Of a stretch of 22,551 bases of DNA, positions 1 through 7,453 are shown in pieces. Both the position numbers and the translations under genes were made by a program. The notes under the pieces are model-generated. The model was not told the DNA's origin, did no database searches, and saw only the letters and a program-made list of their open reading frames with translations. Position 1 is the first letter of the stretch, and each line of letters starts with the position of its first letter. Source of the DNA: Candidatus Minthenecus merdequi (GTDB taxonomy: Bacteria > Bacteroidota > Bacteroidia > Bacteroidales > Paludibacteraceae); NCBI GenBank assembly GCA_018064385.1, contig JAGHVI010000058.1, positions 1 to 22,551 on the forward strand, read 5' to 3'.

Positions 1-82
1 TTATGTACCGAATGAAAAACAGCAGGAATTTGGGTCAAGGAAAAGGGGTCAAAAAAATTATTGAAAAAAAGAAGGAAATTTC

Positions 83-113
83 TTTGTCAAGTCAGAAAAA
101 AGTTGTACCTTTG
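83..113 (+). promoter_or_regulatory. Bacteroidetes-type promoter of tRNA-Gln
   Basis: A TTTG box at 83-86 and TACCTTTG at 106-113 are separated by 19 bp, matching the Bacteroides -33/-7 consensus (TTTG, 19-21 bp, TAnnTTTG). The tRNA begins 27 bp after the -7 box. Nothing else recognisable lies in 1-82. Confidence 0.85.
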
Positions 114-140
114 CAGCCGATTTCAGGAGAGGAATCAGAT

Positions 141-211
141 TGTGATATGGTGTAATGGTAGCACTACAGTTTTTGGTTCTGTCTGTCGAGGTTCGAATCC
201 TCGTATCACAA
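141..211 (+). tRNA. tRNA-Gln (anticodon TTG)
   Basis: Cloverleaf read by eye. The acceptor stem TGTGATA (141-147) pairs perfectly with TATCACA (204-210), and the discriminator base is A211. The anticodon arm ACAGT-TTTTGGT-TCTGT has anticodon TTG (reads CAA, Gln) and a T-T opposition at the base of the stem. The T arm contains GGTTCGAATCC. The 3' CCA is not encoded. It stands alone, between a strong promoter and a strong terminator. Confidence 0.95.
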
Positions 212-221
212 CGAAGACAAT

Positions 222-258
222 AAAAAAAGCAGCCTTTTTTGCAAAGGCTGCTTTTTTT
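222..258 (+). terminator. Intrinsic terminator after tRNA-Gln
   Basis: A long hairpin: AAAAAGCAGCCTTT pairs with AAAGGCTGCTTTTT around a few-base loop and is followed by a T run. It starts 11 bp after the tRNA 3' end. The A and T runs on both sides could make it work in both directions. Confidence 0.9.
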
Positions 259-323
259 GTTTCACCCGCTTGCTATCACAACATTTGTTTTCAGAAGTCC
301 GTACATAAAATTTGTTGGCTCGG

Positions 324-435
324 TTGTAAGTGGTTGATAATCATATTCACTGTCCGTATGGAGTAGGTTGTGAAAAGGATTGTAAGTAGTTGATGGTCAT
401 ATTCACTGTCCGTATGGGATAGGTTGTGAAAAGAG
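324..435. repeat. Two-copy 56-bp tandem repeat
   Basis: Unit 1 (324-379) and unit 2 (380-435) begin TTGTAAGT, share a core CATATTCACTGTCCGTATGG and end GGTTGTGAAAAG, with only a handful of substitutions. The period is 56 bp. No coding frame of note runs through it. The second unit can also form an imperfect hairpin with the following ACACCCTACCC (about 416-447). Confidence 0.85.
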
Positions 436-468
436 AACACCCTACCCGAGAGTCCGAAGAGAAAAAAT

Positions 469-526
469 GACGGATAGTGTAACAAGAATAATAAAAAAAA
501 CGACGGATAGTGTAACAAGAATAATA
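469..526. repeat. Two-copy 25-bp repeat, 33-bp period
   Basis: GACGGATAGTGTAACAAGAA and the next five bases occur identically at 469-493 and 502-526, separated by an A-rich 8-bp spacer. The ACGGATAGTG core is an imperfect inverse of the CACTGTCCGT core in the 56-bp repeats just upstream. The stretch 259-583 holds only these repeats and no credible gene. Confidence 0.8.
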
Positions 527-583
527 GAATAAAATAACAGAAACAGAGGGAGAAAATGGCAGAAATATTTTTTAGTGAAAATG

Positions 584-615
584 TTTGGATATGTCAGAAA
601 AAAAGGCTAACTTTG
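584..615 (+). promoter_or_regulatory. Promoter of the LRR-folA-dxr-rseP gene train
   Basis: TTTG at 584-587 and TAACTTTG at 608-615 are 20 bp apart, matching the Bacteroidetes consensus. Transcription should start about 7 bp further on, giving a leader of about 45 nt before the ATG at 667. It is the only clear promoter upstream of the closely packed genes 667-9238. Confidence 0.8.
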
Positions 616-666
616 CGACTTTGATATACAATATATTAAAGGTGTATAAAACAAAAAGGACAATAT

Positions 667-3600
667 ATGAAAAAAGCTTTACTATTAGCAAGTTTACTTG
701 TGATGACAATAGTGTCCAACGCAAGTGTTGTAATCACAAATAGCCAAGGTGTCGAGATAACATACGACATTGAAGCAAAGGATAAATACGCCATAGTGCT
801 ACCATCGACAGCCACGCCTTATACTGGAGTAATTGAGATTCCAGAGAGTGTGATTTATGAAGGTGACAGTTATCCAGTGAAAGTCATAGCTGACAAAGCA
901 TTTTTCGGATGCAAATCGTTATCAACAATAACGATTCCGAAAACAATCACGCGCATTGGCGGTCATGCATTCAAAGGTTGTTCCAGTCTGACGACTGTGA
1001 ATTACAATGCAACGAACTGCGTTATAGCAGCTGGAAAGGCAGGAAAGGCAATAACCCCAGCATTCGAGGATTGCAAATCAATCACAAACATTAACCTCAG
1101 TGCAGATGTGGTGAGCATTCCAGAGTATATATTTTGGGGTTGTACTGGAATATCAGAAATAACAATACCAGAGCATGTGACATCAATAGGAGGCCGTGCA
1201 TTTTGCGATTGTTCAAACCTGACGAAGGTAAACTTTGAGGCAAGAGCTTGCGAGAGTATGGGTTCAAACGCAGGACCAGCATTTCAGAACACACAGATTT
1301 CGAACGTAACATTCGGACCATTCGTAACAAAGATACCAGACAGAGCATTCCAGGGCTGTAACACACTGACACAAATAACAATACCTGAGGATATAACATC
1401 GATTGGCGAGGCAGCGTTCTATGACTGTAAGAACCTAACGACAGTGAACTTCAACGCTGAAGCATGTAACTCAGCGCACAAATCTCACGGCAATCAAGTA
1501 GTTACAGCATTCAACAATCCAAATATCAAGATTGTGAACTTTGGTCCGAAAGTACATAACATACCGAATTACATATTTTACGGTTGTTCGGGGATAACTG
1601 ATTTGCAATTGTCGCCATCAACTGAAACAATTGGAGATTGTGCATTTTTGAATTGTACGTCAATACAGCAGGTAACGATACCAGAGACAGTAACTTCGAT
1701 TGGAGGACGCGCATTTGGTGGTTGTTCAAGTCTGACGACAATAAACTTCAATGCCATAAACTGTGTAAACGCAACGACATACGAAAAAAATGTGCCAATA
1801 CCTGCATTTGAGAGTTCATCGATAACAACAGTAAATTTTGGCGAGAAAGTTAGCGTGATACCAGACAATGCGTTTGCTAACTGCACAGCACTGAGAAACA
1901 TAACCATACCAACAGAGGTGAAGCAGATAGGAGTTAAAGCATTCTTCAACTGCTCGTCTCTGCAGAGTGTCACCATTCCAGAGGGTGTAACATCAATCGG
2001 TGGCTTGGCATTTAATGGTTGTGCGAACCTGACAGTATTGAACTTCAATGCAAAACGTTGCACGGGAGTAACAAAAGTGGAAAACGGCATAACGTACTCA
2101 GCTTTCCAAGCATGCTCAGGTATTAAGACTGTGAACATAGGCGAAGAGGTTGAGATATTGCCAGAGTATATGTTCCAAGGTTGCACAGGCATAACAAAGA
2201 TAAATATACCAAAAAATGTAAAGCAGATAGGCAAGCACATATTTGACGGCTGTGAGGCACTTGCCTCGATATATTACAATGCAGAGCGTTGCGAGATATT
2301 TTCGGATGCAGCACAGAAAACTTCAATCTTCACGATAGAATCGTTAACCTCGCTGCTGTTAGGTCCGGACGTAAAAGAGATACCAAACTACGCATTTTCA
2401 GGATGTACGAGGTTGGCAGGTCTTGTAATTCCAAACGGAACAGAGAGAATCGGCAAATTTGCGTTTCAAGGGTGCACGTCATTGAAGAAGATAGTCATAC
2501 CTGAAAATATTAAAGACATAGGCGGAGGTGCTTTTATGGGTTGTCTATCGCTGACAGACATTACATATAATGCCATAAACTGTATCAATATGAAAACAGT
2601 TGAAAATGGAGTAACAATATCGGCATTCATCAATGCACCAGCAACAAAGATAACCATAGGTGGAAAAGTTGAGCAGATACCGGACTTTGCGTTCTACGGA
2701 TGTACAATGACAAAAGAGATTGTATGGGGCAAATCGTTGCAAAAGATTGGGGCAATGTCGTTTTCGCATGTAAATATGCTGCTTAATCTGACAATACCTG
2801 AGCATATAACATCAATCGGAGGAGGAGCATTTTCGGACTGTGAGAACCTTACGACCGTAGAGTTCAACGCAATAAATTGTACAGCAGCCTTCAATCTGTC
2901 ATCAGACTCGATAATATATCCATTCGGAGGAAAAAACAAGATAAACGACATAACCTTTGGCAAAAAAGTAAAGACCATACCAGAGGGATTGTTCTACGGA
3001 TGTGACAAAGTAAAACTGATAGAGATTACTCCAGGTGTGACATATATTGGTGCATTAGCATTTGCCAACTGCACAGGACTGACAAACATATATTTCAATG
3101 CAGAGAAATGTGAGACAGCAAGTGGTGTGGTGAAAGATGCTGTCCATGGTCCATTCGAAGGTTGTACAGCATTGGCAGGAGTGAGTTTTGACGACAAAGT
3201 GACGATTATACCAGCATACTTATTCAAAGATTGTTCGATGTTGAGGCGAGCAGCGATAGGCGAGAAAAGCAAATGCACAATGATTGGTGCGCATGCATTT
3301 GAAAATTGCACGACATTAGCGAACATACGAATCTCAGAATATATAGATATAGTTGGGGAATATGCATTCTACAACACTGGCATAACGAAATTCTCAGTAC
3401 ACAGTTTTATGAAAGAGATAGGGGTAGGTGCAATAGGAGGATGCATAAACTTGGCTAACGTAACGTGCAAGAAAGACAACGACAACTTTGTTTTGAAAGA
3501 TGGAATATTATATACAAAGGAGTTTGACCGCGTGATATTCTGTCCTGCGGGGAAAGCGCCAGCGAAACTTGACCTAACGGAGATGCCAATAAACACGATA

Positions 3601-3924
3601 GATGACGGAGCATTCAAATATTGCGTCAACTTGGTAGATGTCACACTGCCAAGTACGGTTAACTATATAGGCAAAGAGGCATTCTACAATTGCGTAAAAT
3701 TGAGAGCATTCTTCCTGCCATCGCCATCAATGCCAACATCTCCCGGTCCAATCTTTGATGCTAAAGCGAAAGAAAACGCAGACTTAAAGGTAGGACCTGG
3801 CACAGTGATGACGTATAAGAACCACGAATACTGGAAAGGTTTCAAGAACACAGGTGAGACATTTACACCAACGTATGAAATCAAATATGAGTACGATAAA
3901 TCAGGAACTAGCAAAAAGAAATAA
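667..3924 (+). CDS. Secreted BspA-like leucine-rich-repeat surface protein
   Basis: A 1085-residue protein with a Sec signal peptide (MKK, a hydrophobic run, then a likely cut near SNAS, residues 18-20). Almost all of the rest is BspA/TpLRR-type (LRR_5) repeats of the form IP..VTSIG..AF.GC..L..V. Nine copies of a variant ending in an F/Y-N-A-x-x-C motif (for example NFNAINC) recur near residues 111, 188, 260, 358, 457, 534, 631, 730 and 807, each followed by an irregular insert of about 15 residues. The C-terminus (about 1040-1085) is not repeat-like and ends SGTSKKK. I see no LPXTG motif, lipobox or type IX sorting domain, so the anchoring mode is unknown. Family members act in adhesion and host or bacterial binding; the ligand here cannot be inferred. 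Its stop is 14 bp before folA, and an operon is likely. Confidence 0.9.
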   Translation: MKKALLLASLLVMTIVSNASVVITNSQGVEITYDIEAKDKYAIVLPSTATPYTGVIEIPESVIYEGDSYPVKVIADKAFFGCKSLSTITIPKTITRIGGHAFKGCSSLTTVNYNATNCVIAAGKAGKAITPAFEDCKSITNINLSADVVSIPEYIFWGCTGISEITIPEHVTSIGGRAFCDCSNLTKVNFEARACESMGSNAGPAFQNTQISNVTFGPFVTKIPDRAFQGCNTLTQITIPEDITSIGEAAFYDCKNLTTVNFNAEACNSAHKSHGNQVVTAFNNPNIKIVNFGPKVHNIPNYIFYGCSGITDLQLSPSTETIGDCAFLNCTSIQQVTIPETVTSIGGRAFGGCSSLTTINFNAINCVNATTYEKNVPIPAFESSSITTVNFGEKVSVIPDNAFANCTALRNITIPTEVKQIGVKAFFNCSSLQSVTIPEGVTSIGGLAFNGCANLTVLNFNAKRCTGVTKVENGITYSAFQACSGIKTVNIGEEVEILPEYMFQGCTGITKINIPKNVKQIGKHIFDGCEALASIYYNAERCEIFSDAAQKTSIFTIESLTSLLLGPDVKEIPNYAFSGCTRLAGLVIPNGTERIGKFAFQGCTSLKKIVIPENIKDIGGGAFMGCLSLTDITYNAINCINMKTVENGVTISAFINAPATKITIGGKVEQIPDFAFYGCTMTKEIVWGKSLQKIGAMSFSHVNMLLNLTIPEHITSIGGGAFSDCENLTTVEFNAINCTAAFNLSSDSIIYPFGGKNKINDITFGKKVKTIPEGLFYGCDKVKLIEITPGVTYIGALAFANCTGLTNIYFNAEKCETASGVVKDAVHGPFEGCTALAGVSFDDKVTIIPAYLFKDCSMLRRAAIGEKSKCTMIGAHAFENCTTLANIRISEYIDIVGEYAFYNTGITKFSVHSFMKEIGVGAIGGCINLANVTCKKDNDNFVLKDGILYTKEFDRVIFCPAGKAPAKLDLTEMPINTIDDGAFKYCVNLVDVTLPSTVNYIGKEAFYNCVKLRAFFLPSPSMPTSPGPIFDAKAKENADLKVGPGTVMTYKNHEYWKGFKNTGETFTPTYEIKYEYDKSGTSKKK

Positions 3925-3938
3925 GGTGAGTTCAAAAA

Positions 3939-4430
3939 ATGTTGACAATCATAGTAGCCATAGATAAGAGAAACGCCATAGGTAGGAATAATGATATTCC
4001 GTGGCACATATCAAGCGATTTGAAAAGATTCAAGGCATTGACAATGGGTCATACCGTCATTATGGGGAAGAATACATGGGACTCGTTGCCTTTCAAGCCA
4101 TTGAAAGGTAGGAGGAACATAGTAATTTCGCAAAGCATGAAAGAAAGAGAGGAATGCGAAATTGTGAGGTCAGTGGAAGAGGCTTTGAAAATGGTAAAGG
4201 GGGAAGAAGTGGCTTTTATCATAGGAGGGGCTGGAATTTACGAACAGATGTTTGCATACGCCGACAAATTGACAGTCACGCATGTAGGGACATTGGTTGA
4301 GGACGCAGACAGATATTTTCCAGAAATAAAAGGCGAAGAATGGGAGATTGAGTCAAGAGAAGGAGTTATGCATGATGAGGCTTCTGATTTGGACTATGAA
4401 TATGTAACATACACAAGGAGAACTCGATAG
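3939..4430 (+). CDS. folA: Dihydrofolate reductase
   Basis: A cytosolic enzyme that reduces dihydrofolate to tetrahydrofolate with NADPH, supplying one-carbon metabolism and dTMP synthesis. At 163 residues it has normal family length. Visible motifs are the N-terminal strand MLTIIVAIDKRNAIG, the substrate loop NDIPWHISSDLKRFK containing the conserved Trp and the catalytic Asp (SSD), TVIMGKNTWDSLP, GRRNIVIS and the NADPH-binding FIIGGAGIYEQ. The ATG at 3939 is the natural start, because the first strand begins immediately after it. It lies 14 bp after the LRR gene and 4 bp before the next gene. thyA, a common partner, is not in the window. Nothing suggests a drug-resistant variant, but that cannot be judged by eye. 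Confidence 0.95.
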   Translation: MLTIIVAIDKRNAIGRNNDIPWHISSDLKRFKALTMGHTVIMGKNTWDSLPFKPLKGRRNIVISQSMKEREECEIVRSVEEALKMVKGEEVAFIIGGAGIYEQMFAYADKLTVTHVGTLVEDADRYFPEIKGEEWEIESREGVMHDEASDLDYEYVTYTRRTR

Positions 4431-4434
4431 AATA

Positions 4435-4890
4435 ATGAAGATTAAGAAGATACTCGACAAATTAAAATTCAAATACAACGTTGTGGTGATTGATGAGCAG
4501 AGACTCACCGAGAAATACAACATACATTTGTCGTGGCTGAGGTTAATAAACATAATCGGGCTTCTTCTTATAATAATGTTGACCATCATATCTTTGATAA
4601 TATTTGCCACGCCGTTAAGCAACTATCTGCCAGGTTTTGAAAGCGCAAAAATACACCGTGATGTCATTGAGCAGGGAGCAAGGATTGACTCGTTGACAAG
4701 GGAGATTGAGATGGCTGAGCAACAATTGATGAACATCAAAAAGGTTATAGCAGGAGAGATAGACATTGACAGCATTCCAGAAGCAGACACGACTATAATA
4801 GCAAGAAACAAAACACTGAAAATCGATGCATTGGAAAGGGAGAAAGCATTCAGGGAAGAGATAGCAAAAAACAAAGGGAAAAAGAAATGA
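4435..4890 (+). CDS. Single-pass membrane protein resembling an M23-peptidase N-terminus without the peptidase domain
   Basis: This 151-residue protein has a short cytosolic N-terminus (about 1-36), one strong transmembrane segment (about 37-60, INIIGLLLIIMLTIISLIIFA), an ATPLSNYLPG motif and then a charged, predicted coiled-coil region to the C-terminus (IDSLTREIEMAEQQL, ending KNKGKKK). The pattern of a basic start, helix, 'FATP..NYLPG', 'R.DSL' and 'AGEIDIDSI' closely resembles, from memory, the N-terminal part of the Bacteroidales M23/LytM-domain membrane proteins encoded just upstream of dxr. No LytM motifs (HxxxD, HxH) follow. The stop overlaps the dxr start (ATGA), so there is no space for a lost catalytic domain. 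It may act as an envelope scaffold or regulator. No enzymatic function can be assigned. Confidence 0.75.
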   Translation: MKIKKILDKLKFKYNVVVIDEQRLTEKYNIHLSWLRLINIIGLLLIIMLTIISLIIFATPLSNYLPGFESAKIHRDVIEQGARIDSLTREIEMAEQQLMNIKKVIAGEIDIDSIPEADTTIIARNKTLKIDALEREKAFREEIAKNKGKKK

Positions 4891-6032
4891 GACTTGCGAT
4901 ATTAGGTTCGACAGGGTCAATAGGATGTCAGACCTTAGATATAGTAAAGTGGCATCCAGAGAGATATGAAGTATATGCACTGGTGGCGAACAATAGTGCA
5001 GATAAACTCATAGCACAGGCGAGAGAATTTCAGCCAGAGGTTGTAGTCATAAACAACGAGGCACACTACGAGAAAGTAAAAGAGGCACTGAAAGACCAGT
5101 CAATAAAAGTTTTTGCGGGAAGTGAGGCAATAGACCAAATTGTCGGGATGAAATGCGTTGATACTGTGGTAACTGCTATGGTTGGATATGCAGGATTAAG
5201 GTCAACAATAGCCGCAATAAAAGCAGGGAAAAGGATTGCGTTGGCGAACAAAGAGACACTTGTTGTAGCAGGAGAGATGATAACAGAGTTGGCAGCAAGA
5301 TACCATGCGGCAATTGTGCCAGTTGACTCGGAGCATGGAGCGATTTTCCAATGTCTGGTAGGAGAAAAAGACAAAGAGGTTGACAAACTGATAATCACAG
5401 CGTCAGGCGGTCCGTTCAGACAGATGGGAATTGAGGAGTTGAGAAATGTAAAAGCGGCTGATGCACTGAAACACCCGACCTGGAAAATGGGTCCAAAGAT
5501 AACAATTGACTCTGCATCACTGATAAACAAAGGCTTTGAGGTGATGGAAGCAAGGTGGCTTTTTGGAGTGACATCAGACAGGATTGAAGTAATTGTTCAT
5601 CCACAGTCCATTATACACTCGATGGTGCAGTTTGTGGATGGGTCGATAAAAGCGCAGATGGGAATGCCGGATATGAGGTTGCCAATACAATATGCGCTCT
5701 CGTTTCCTGACAGAATAGAGTCAAAGATTGAGAGAATGGACTTCAGCGTAGTAAACAACTTAACGTTCGAGAAACCTGATATTGAGAGATTCAGAAACCT
5801 GGGGTTGGCATTTGAGGCATTGAAACGTGGAGGAAATGTGCCTTGCGTGTTGAATGCTGCAAACGAGGTTGTGGTTGCAGCGTTCTTAGAAGATAGGATA
5901 GGATTCTTAGAGATGAGTGATGTAATCGAAAAAGTTCTTGGAAGATTAGCATATATAGAAAAGCCTACGTATGAAGATTATGTGGCATGTGATGCCGAGA
6001 CAAGAATAATAACATCAGAATACATTAAATGA
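4887..6032 (+). CDS. dxr: 1-deoxy-D-xylulose 5-phosphate reductoisomerase
   Basis: Converts 1-deoxy-D-xylulose 5-phosphate to 2-C-methyl-D-erythritol 4-phosphate with NADPH, the committed step of the MEP isoprenoid pathway, in the cytosol. At 381 residues it is full length. The Rossmann motif GSTGSIG is at residues 7-13, with ANKETLVVAGE in the N-terminal domain. The metal-binding VDSEHGAIFQCL is near residue 145, followed by ITASGGPFR, HPTWKMGPKITIDSASLINKG, HPQSIIHSMVQF, and NAANEVVVAAFL near the C-terminus. The start codon overlaps the preceding stop by 4 bp, and its own stop overlaps the rseP start, implying translational coupling. The dxr-rseP pair is conserved in Bacteroidetes and other phyla. 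Confidence 0.97.
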   Translation: MRLAILGSTGSIGCQTLDIVKWHPERYEVYALVANNSADKLIAQAREFQPEVVVINNEAHYEKVKEALKDQSIKVFAGSEAIDQIVGMKCVDTVVTAMVGYAGLRSTIAAIKAGKRIALANKETLVVAGEMITELAARYHAAIVPVDSEHGAIFQCLVGEKDKEVDKLIITASGGPFRQMGIEELRNVKAADALKHPTWKMGPKITIDSASLINKGFEVMEARWLFGVTSDRIEVIVHPQSIIHSMVQFVDGSIKAQMGMPDMRLPIQYALSFPDRIESKIERMDFSVVNNLTFEKPDIERFRNLGLAFEALKRGGNVPCVLNAANEVVVAAFLEDRIGFLEMSDVIEKVLGRLAYIEKPTYEDYVACDAETRIITSEYIK

Positions 6033-7447
6033 TACAAGTAATACAATTTATTGTAGCGCTTTCGCTACTGGTAGTGATACATGAGTTTGGTCACTATATG
6101 TTTGCAAGGATGTTCAACGTGCGTGTGAACAAGTTTTATATGTTCTTCAACAGCAAAATCTCGCTTGTGAGGGCAAAGAGGTTCAACGGAAAGTGGCATT
6201 TTGCGTTTTTTGCCAAGAACATAGAGGAGTTGAAAAAGGGGGAAAAGATTGAGGATTTGCCTGATGACGATTGGAGAAAATACCCTGACAACACGGAATG
6301 GGGAATAGGGTGGATACCATTCGGTGGGTATTGTGCCATAGACGGAATGGTAGATGAAACTACTAAGTCAGACCAATTATCCACAGAAACAAAGCCTTGG
6401 GAATATCGTTCGCAGAAGGCATGGAAGAGAATGCTCATCATCTCGGGCGGTGTGTTGATGAACTTTGTAGGTGCGATAGTGATTTACATTATGATGCTGT
6501 TTATCAACGGGGAGAGTTATCTTCCTTTAAGAAATGCATACCTTGGTTATGACTACTGCAAAACAGCATTGAAATATGGATTTGTCAATGGTGATGTGGT
6601 GAAAAGCGTCAACGGGCACGTGGTCGAGACAGACAAAGATGTCACAGAGAGAATAATCATCGAGGGGTTGTGCGACGTACAGGTGGAAAGAAACGGTGTA
6701 GAGGAGAGGGTGCTGCTGCCGAAGAAATTCAGCGAGGAAGTTGTCGAGTCTCAAGATTCCGTCTTTATGAAGATACGTTACCCATTCACTGTCGGGGAAG
6801 TGGTTAATGGGTCACCTGCCGAGAAAGCAGGGATTATGACAGGTGACAGCATTATGGCTGTTGACAGCATTTCTGTAGTTGCCGCAAGCGACTTTGTGGC
6901 AATGCTTGACTCGATGAAAGGCAGAGAAATAACACTCACCATTGCACGTAACGGAAAAACACAATATAACAGAGTGACACCTGACACGGCAGGTAAAATT
7001 GGTTTTGTAATAAACCCTGAGTTGGACGGATTTGAGGTTGTAGATGTGGAATACAACTTCTTAGAGGCGATACCCGCAGGATGTATATATGGTTGGGAGA
7101 CGCTCGTCAACTACATAAAGCAATTCAGATTGGTGTTCACCAAGGCAGGTGCGAAATCCGTCGGAGGCTTCATAGCCATAGGGAAGATATTCCCAGAAGA
7201 ATGGTCATGGATAAGATTTTGGAGCATAACGGCATTTCTGTCAATCATACTGGCATTTATGAACATACTTCCAATACCTGTTTTGGACGGTGGGTATCTG
7301 CTGATGCTGCTAATTGAGATGTTGACAGGCAAGAAACCATCTGACAAATTTATGAATATCGCACTGAATATAGGAATGTTCCTGCTGCTGGCACTGTTGA
7401 TTTATGCTAACGGTAATGACATATTCAAACTGATAATGGGCAAATAA
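6029..7447 (+). CDS. rseP: RseP-type site-2 membrane metalloprotease
   Basis: An intramembrane zinc protease of the RseP/S2P (M50) family. It cleaves transmembrane anti-sigma factors and leftover signal peptides; its target here is unknown. The zinc site HEFGH is at residues 18-22 inside the first transmembrane helix. A second membrane segment follows at about 137-157 (MLIISGGVLMNFVGAIVIYIMML). A PDZ domain in the central periplasmic part includes VNGSPAEKAGIMTGDSIMAVDSI (about 257-280). The third metal-ligand motif, NILPIPVLDGGYL, is near residue 412, followed by the last hydrophobic helix. At 472 residues it has normal length for Bacteroidales. ATG at 6029 overlaps the dxr stop. The next gene starts 6 bp after its stop. 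Confidence 0.95.
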   Translation: MIQVIQFIVALSLLVVIHEFGHYMFARMFNVRVNKFYMFFNSKISLVRAKRFNGKWHFAFFAKNIEELKKGEKIEDLPDDDWRKYPDNTEWGIGWIPFGGYCAIDGMVDETTKSDQLSTETKPWEYRSQKAWKRMLIISGGVLMNFVGAIVIYIMMLFINGESYLPLRNAYLGYDYCKTALKYGFVNGDVVKSVNGHVVETDKDVTERIIIEGLCDVQVERNGVEERVLLPKKFSEEVVESQDSVFMKIRYPFTVGEVVNGSPAEKAGIMTGDSIMAVDSISVVAASDFVAMLDSMKGREITLTIARNGKTQYNRVTPDTAGKIGFVINPELDGFEVVDVEYNFLEAIPAGCIYGWETLVNYIKQFRLVFTKAGAKSVGGFIAIGKIFPEEWSWIRFWSITAFLSIILAFMNILPIPVLDGGYLLMLLIEMLTGKKPSDKFMNIALNIGMFLLLALLIYANGNDIFKLIMGK

Positions 7448-7453
7448 AATAGG

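Noticed and set aside
61..366. A 101-residue plus-strand frame over the tRNA-Gln and its terminator
   Set aside because: It runs straight through a well-formed tRNA and terminator; the peptide has no family features.
324..526. Possible CRISPR array
   Set aside because: Only two copies of each of two different repeats, with no unique spacers of regular length and no cas genes.
1097..3644. Several long minus-strand frames inside the LRR gene
   Set aside because: They are antisense shadows produced by the repeated codon pattern of the LRR sequence and contain no independent features.
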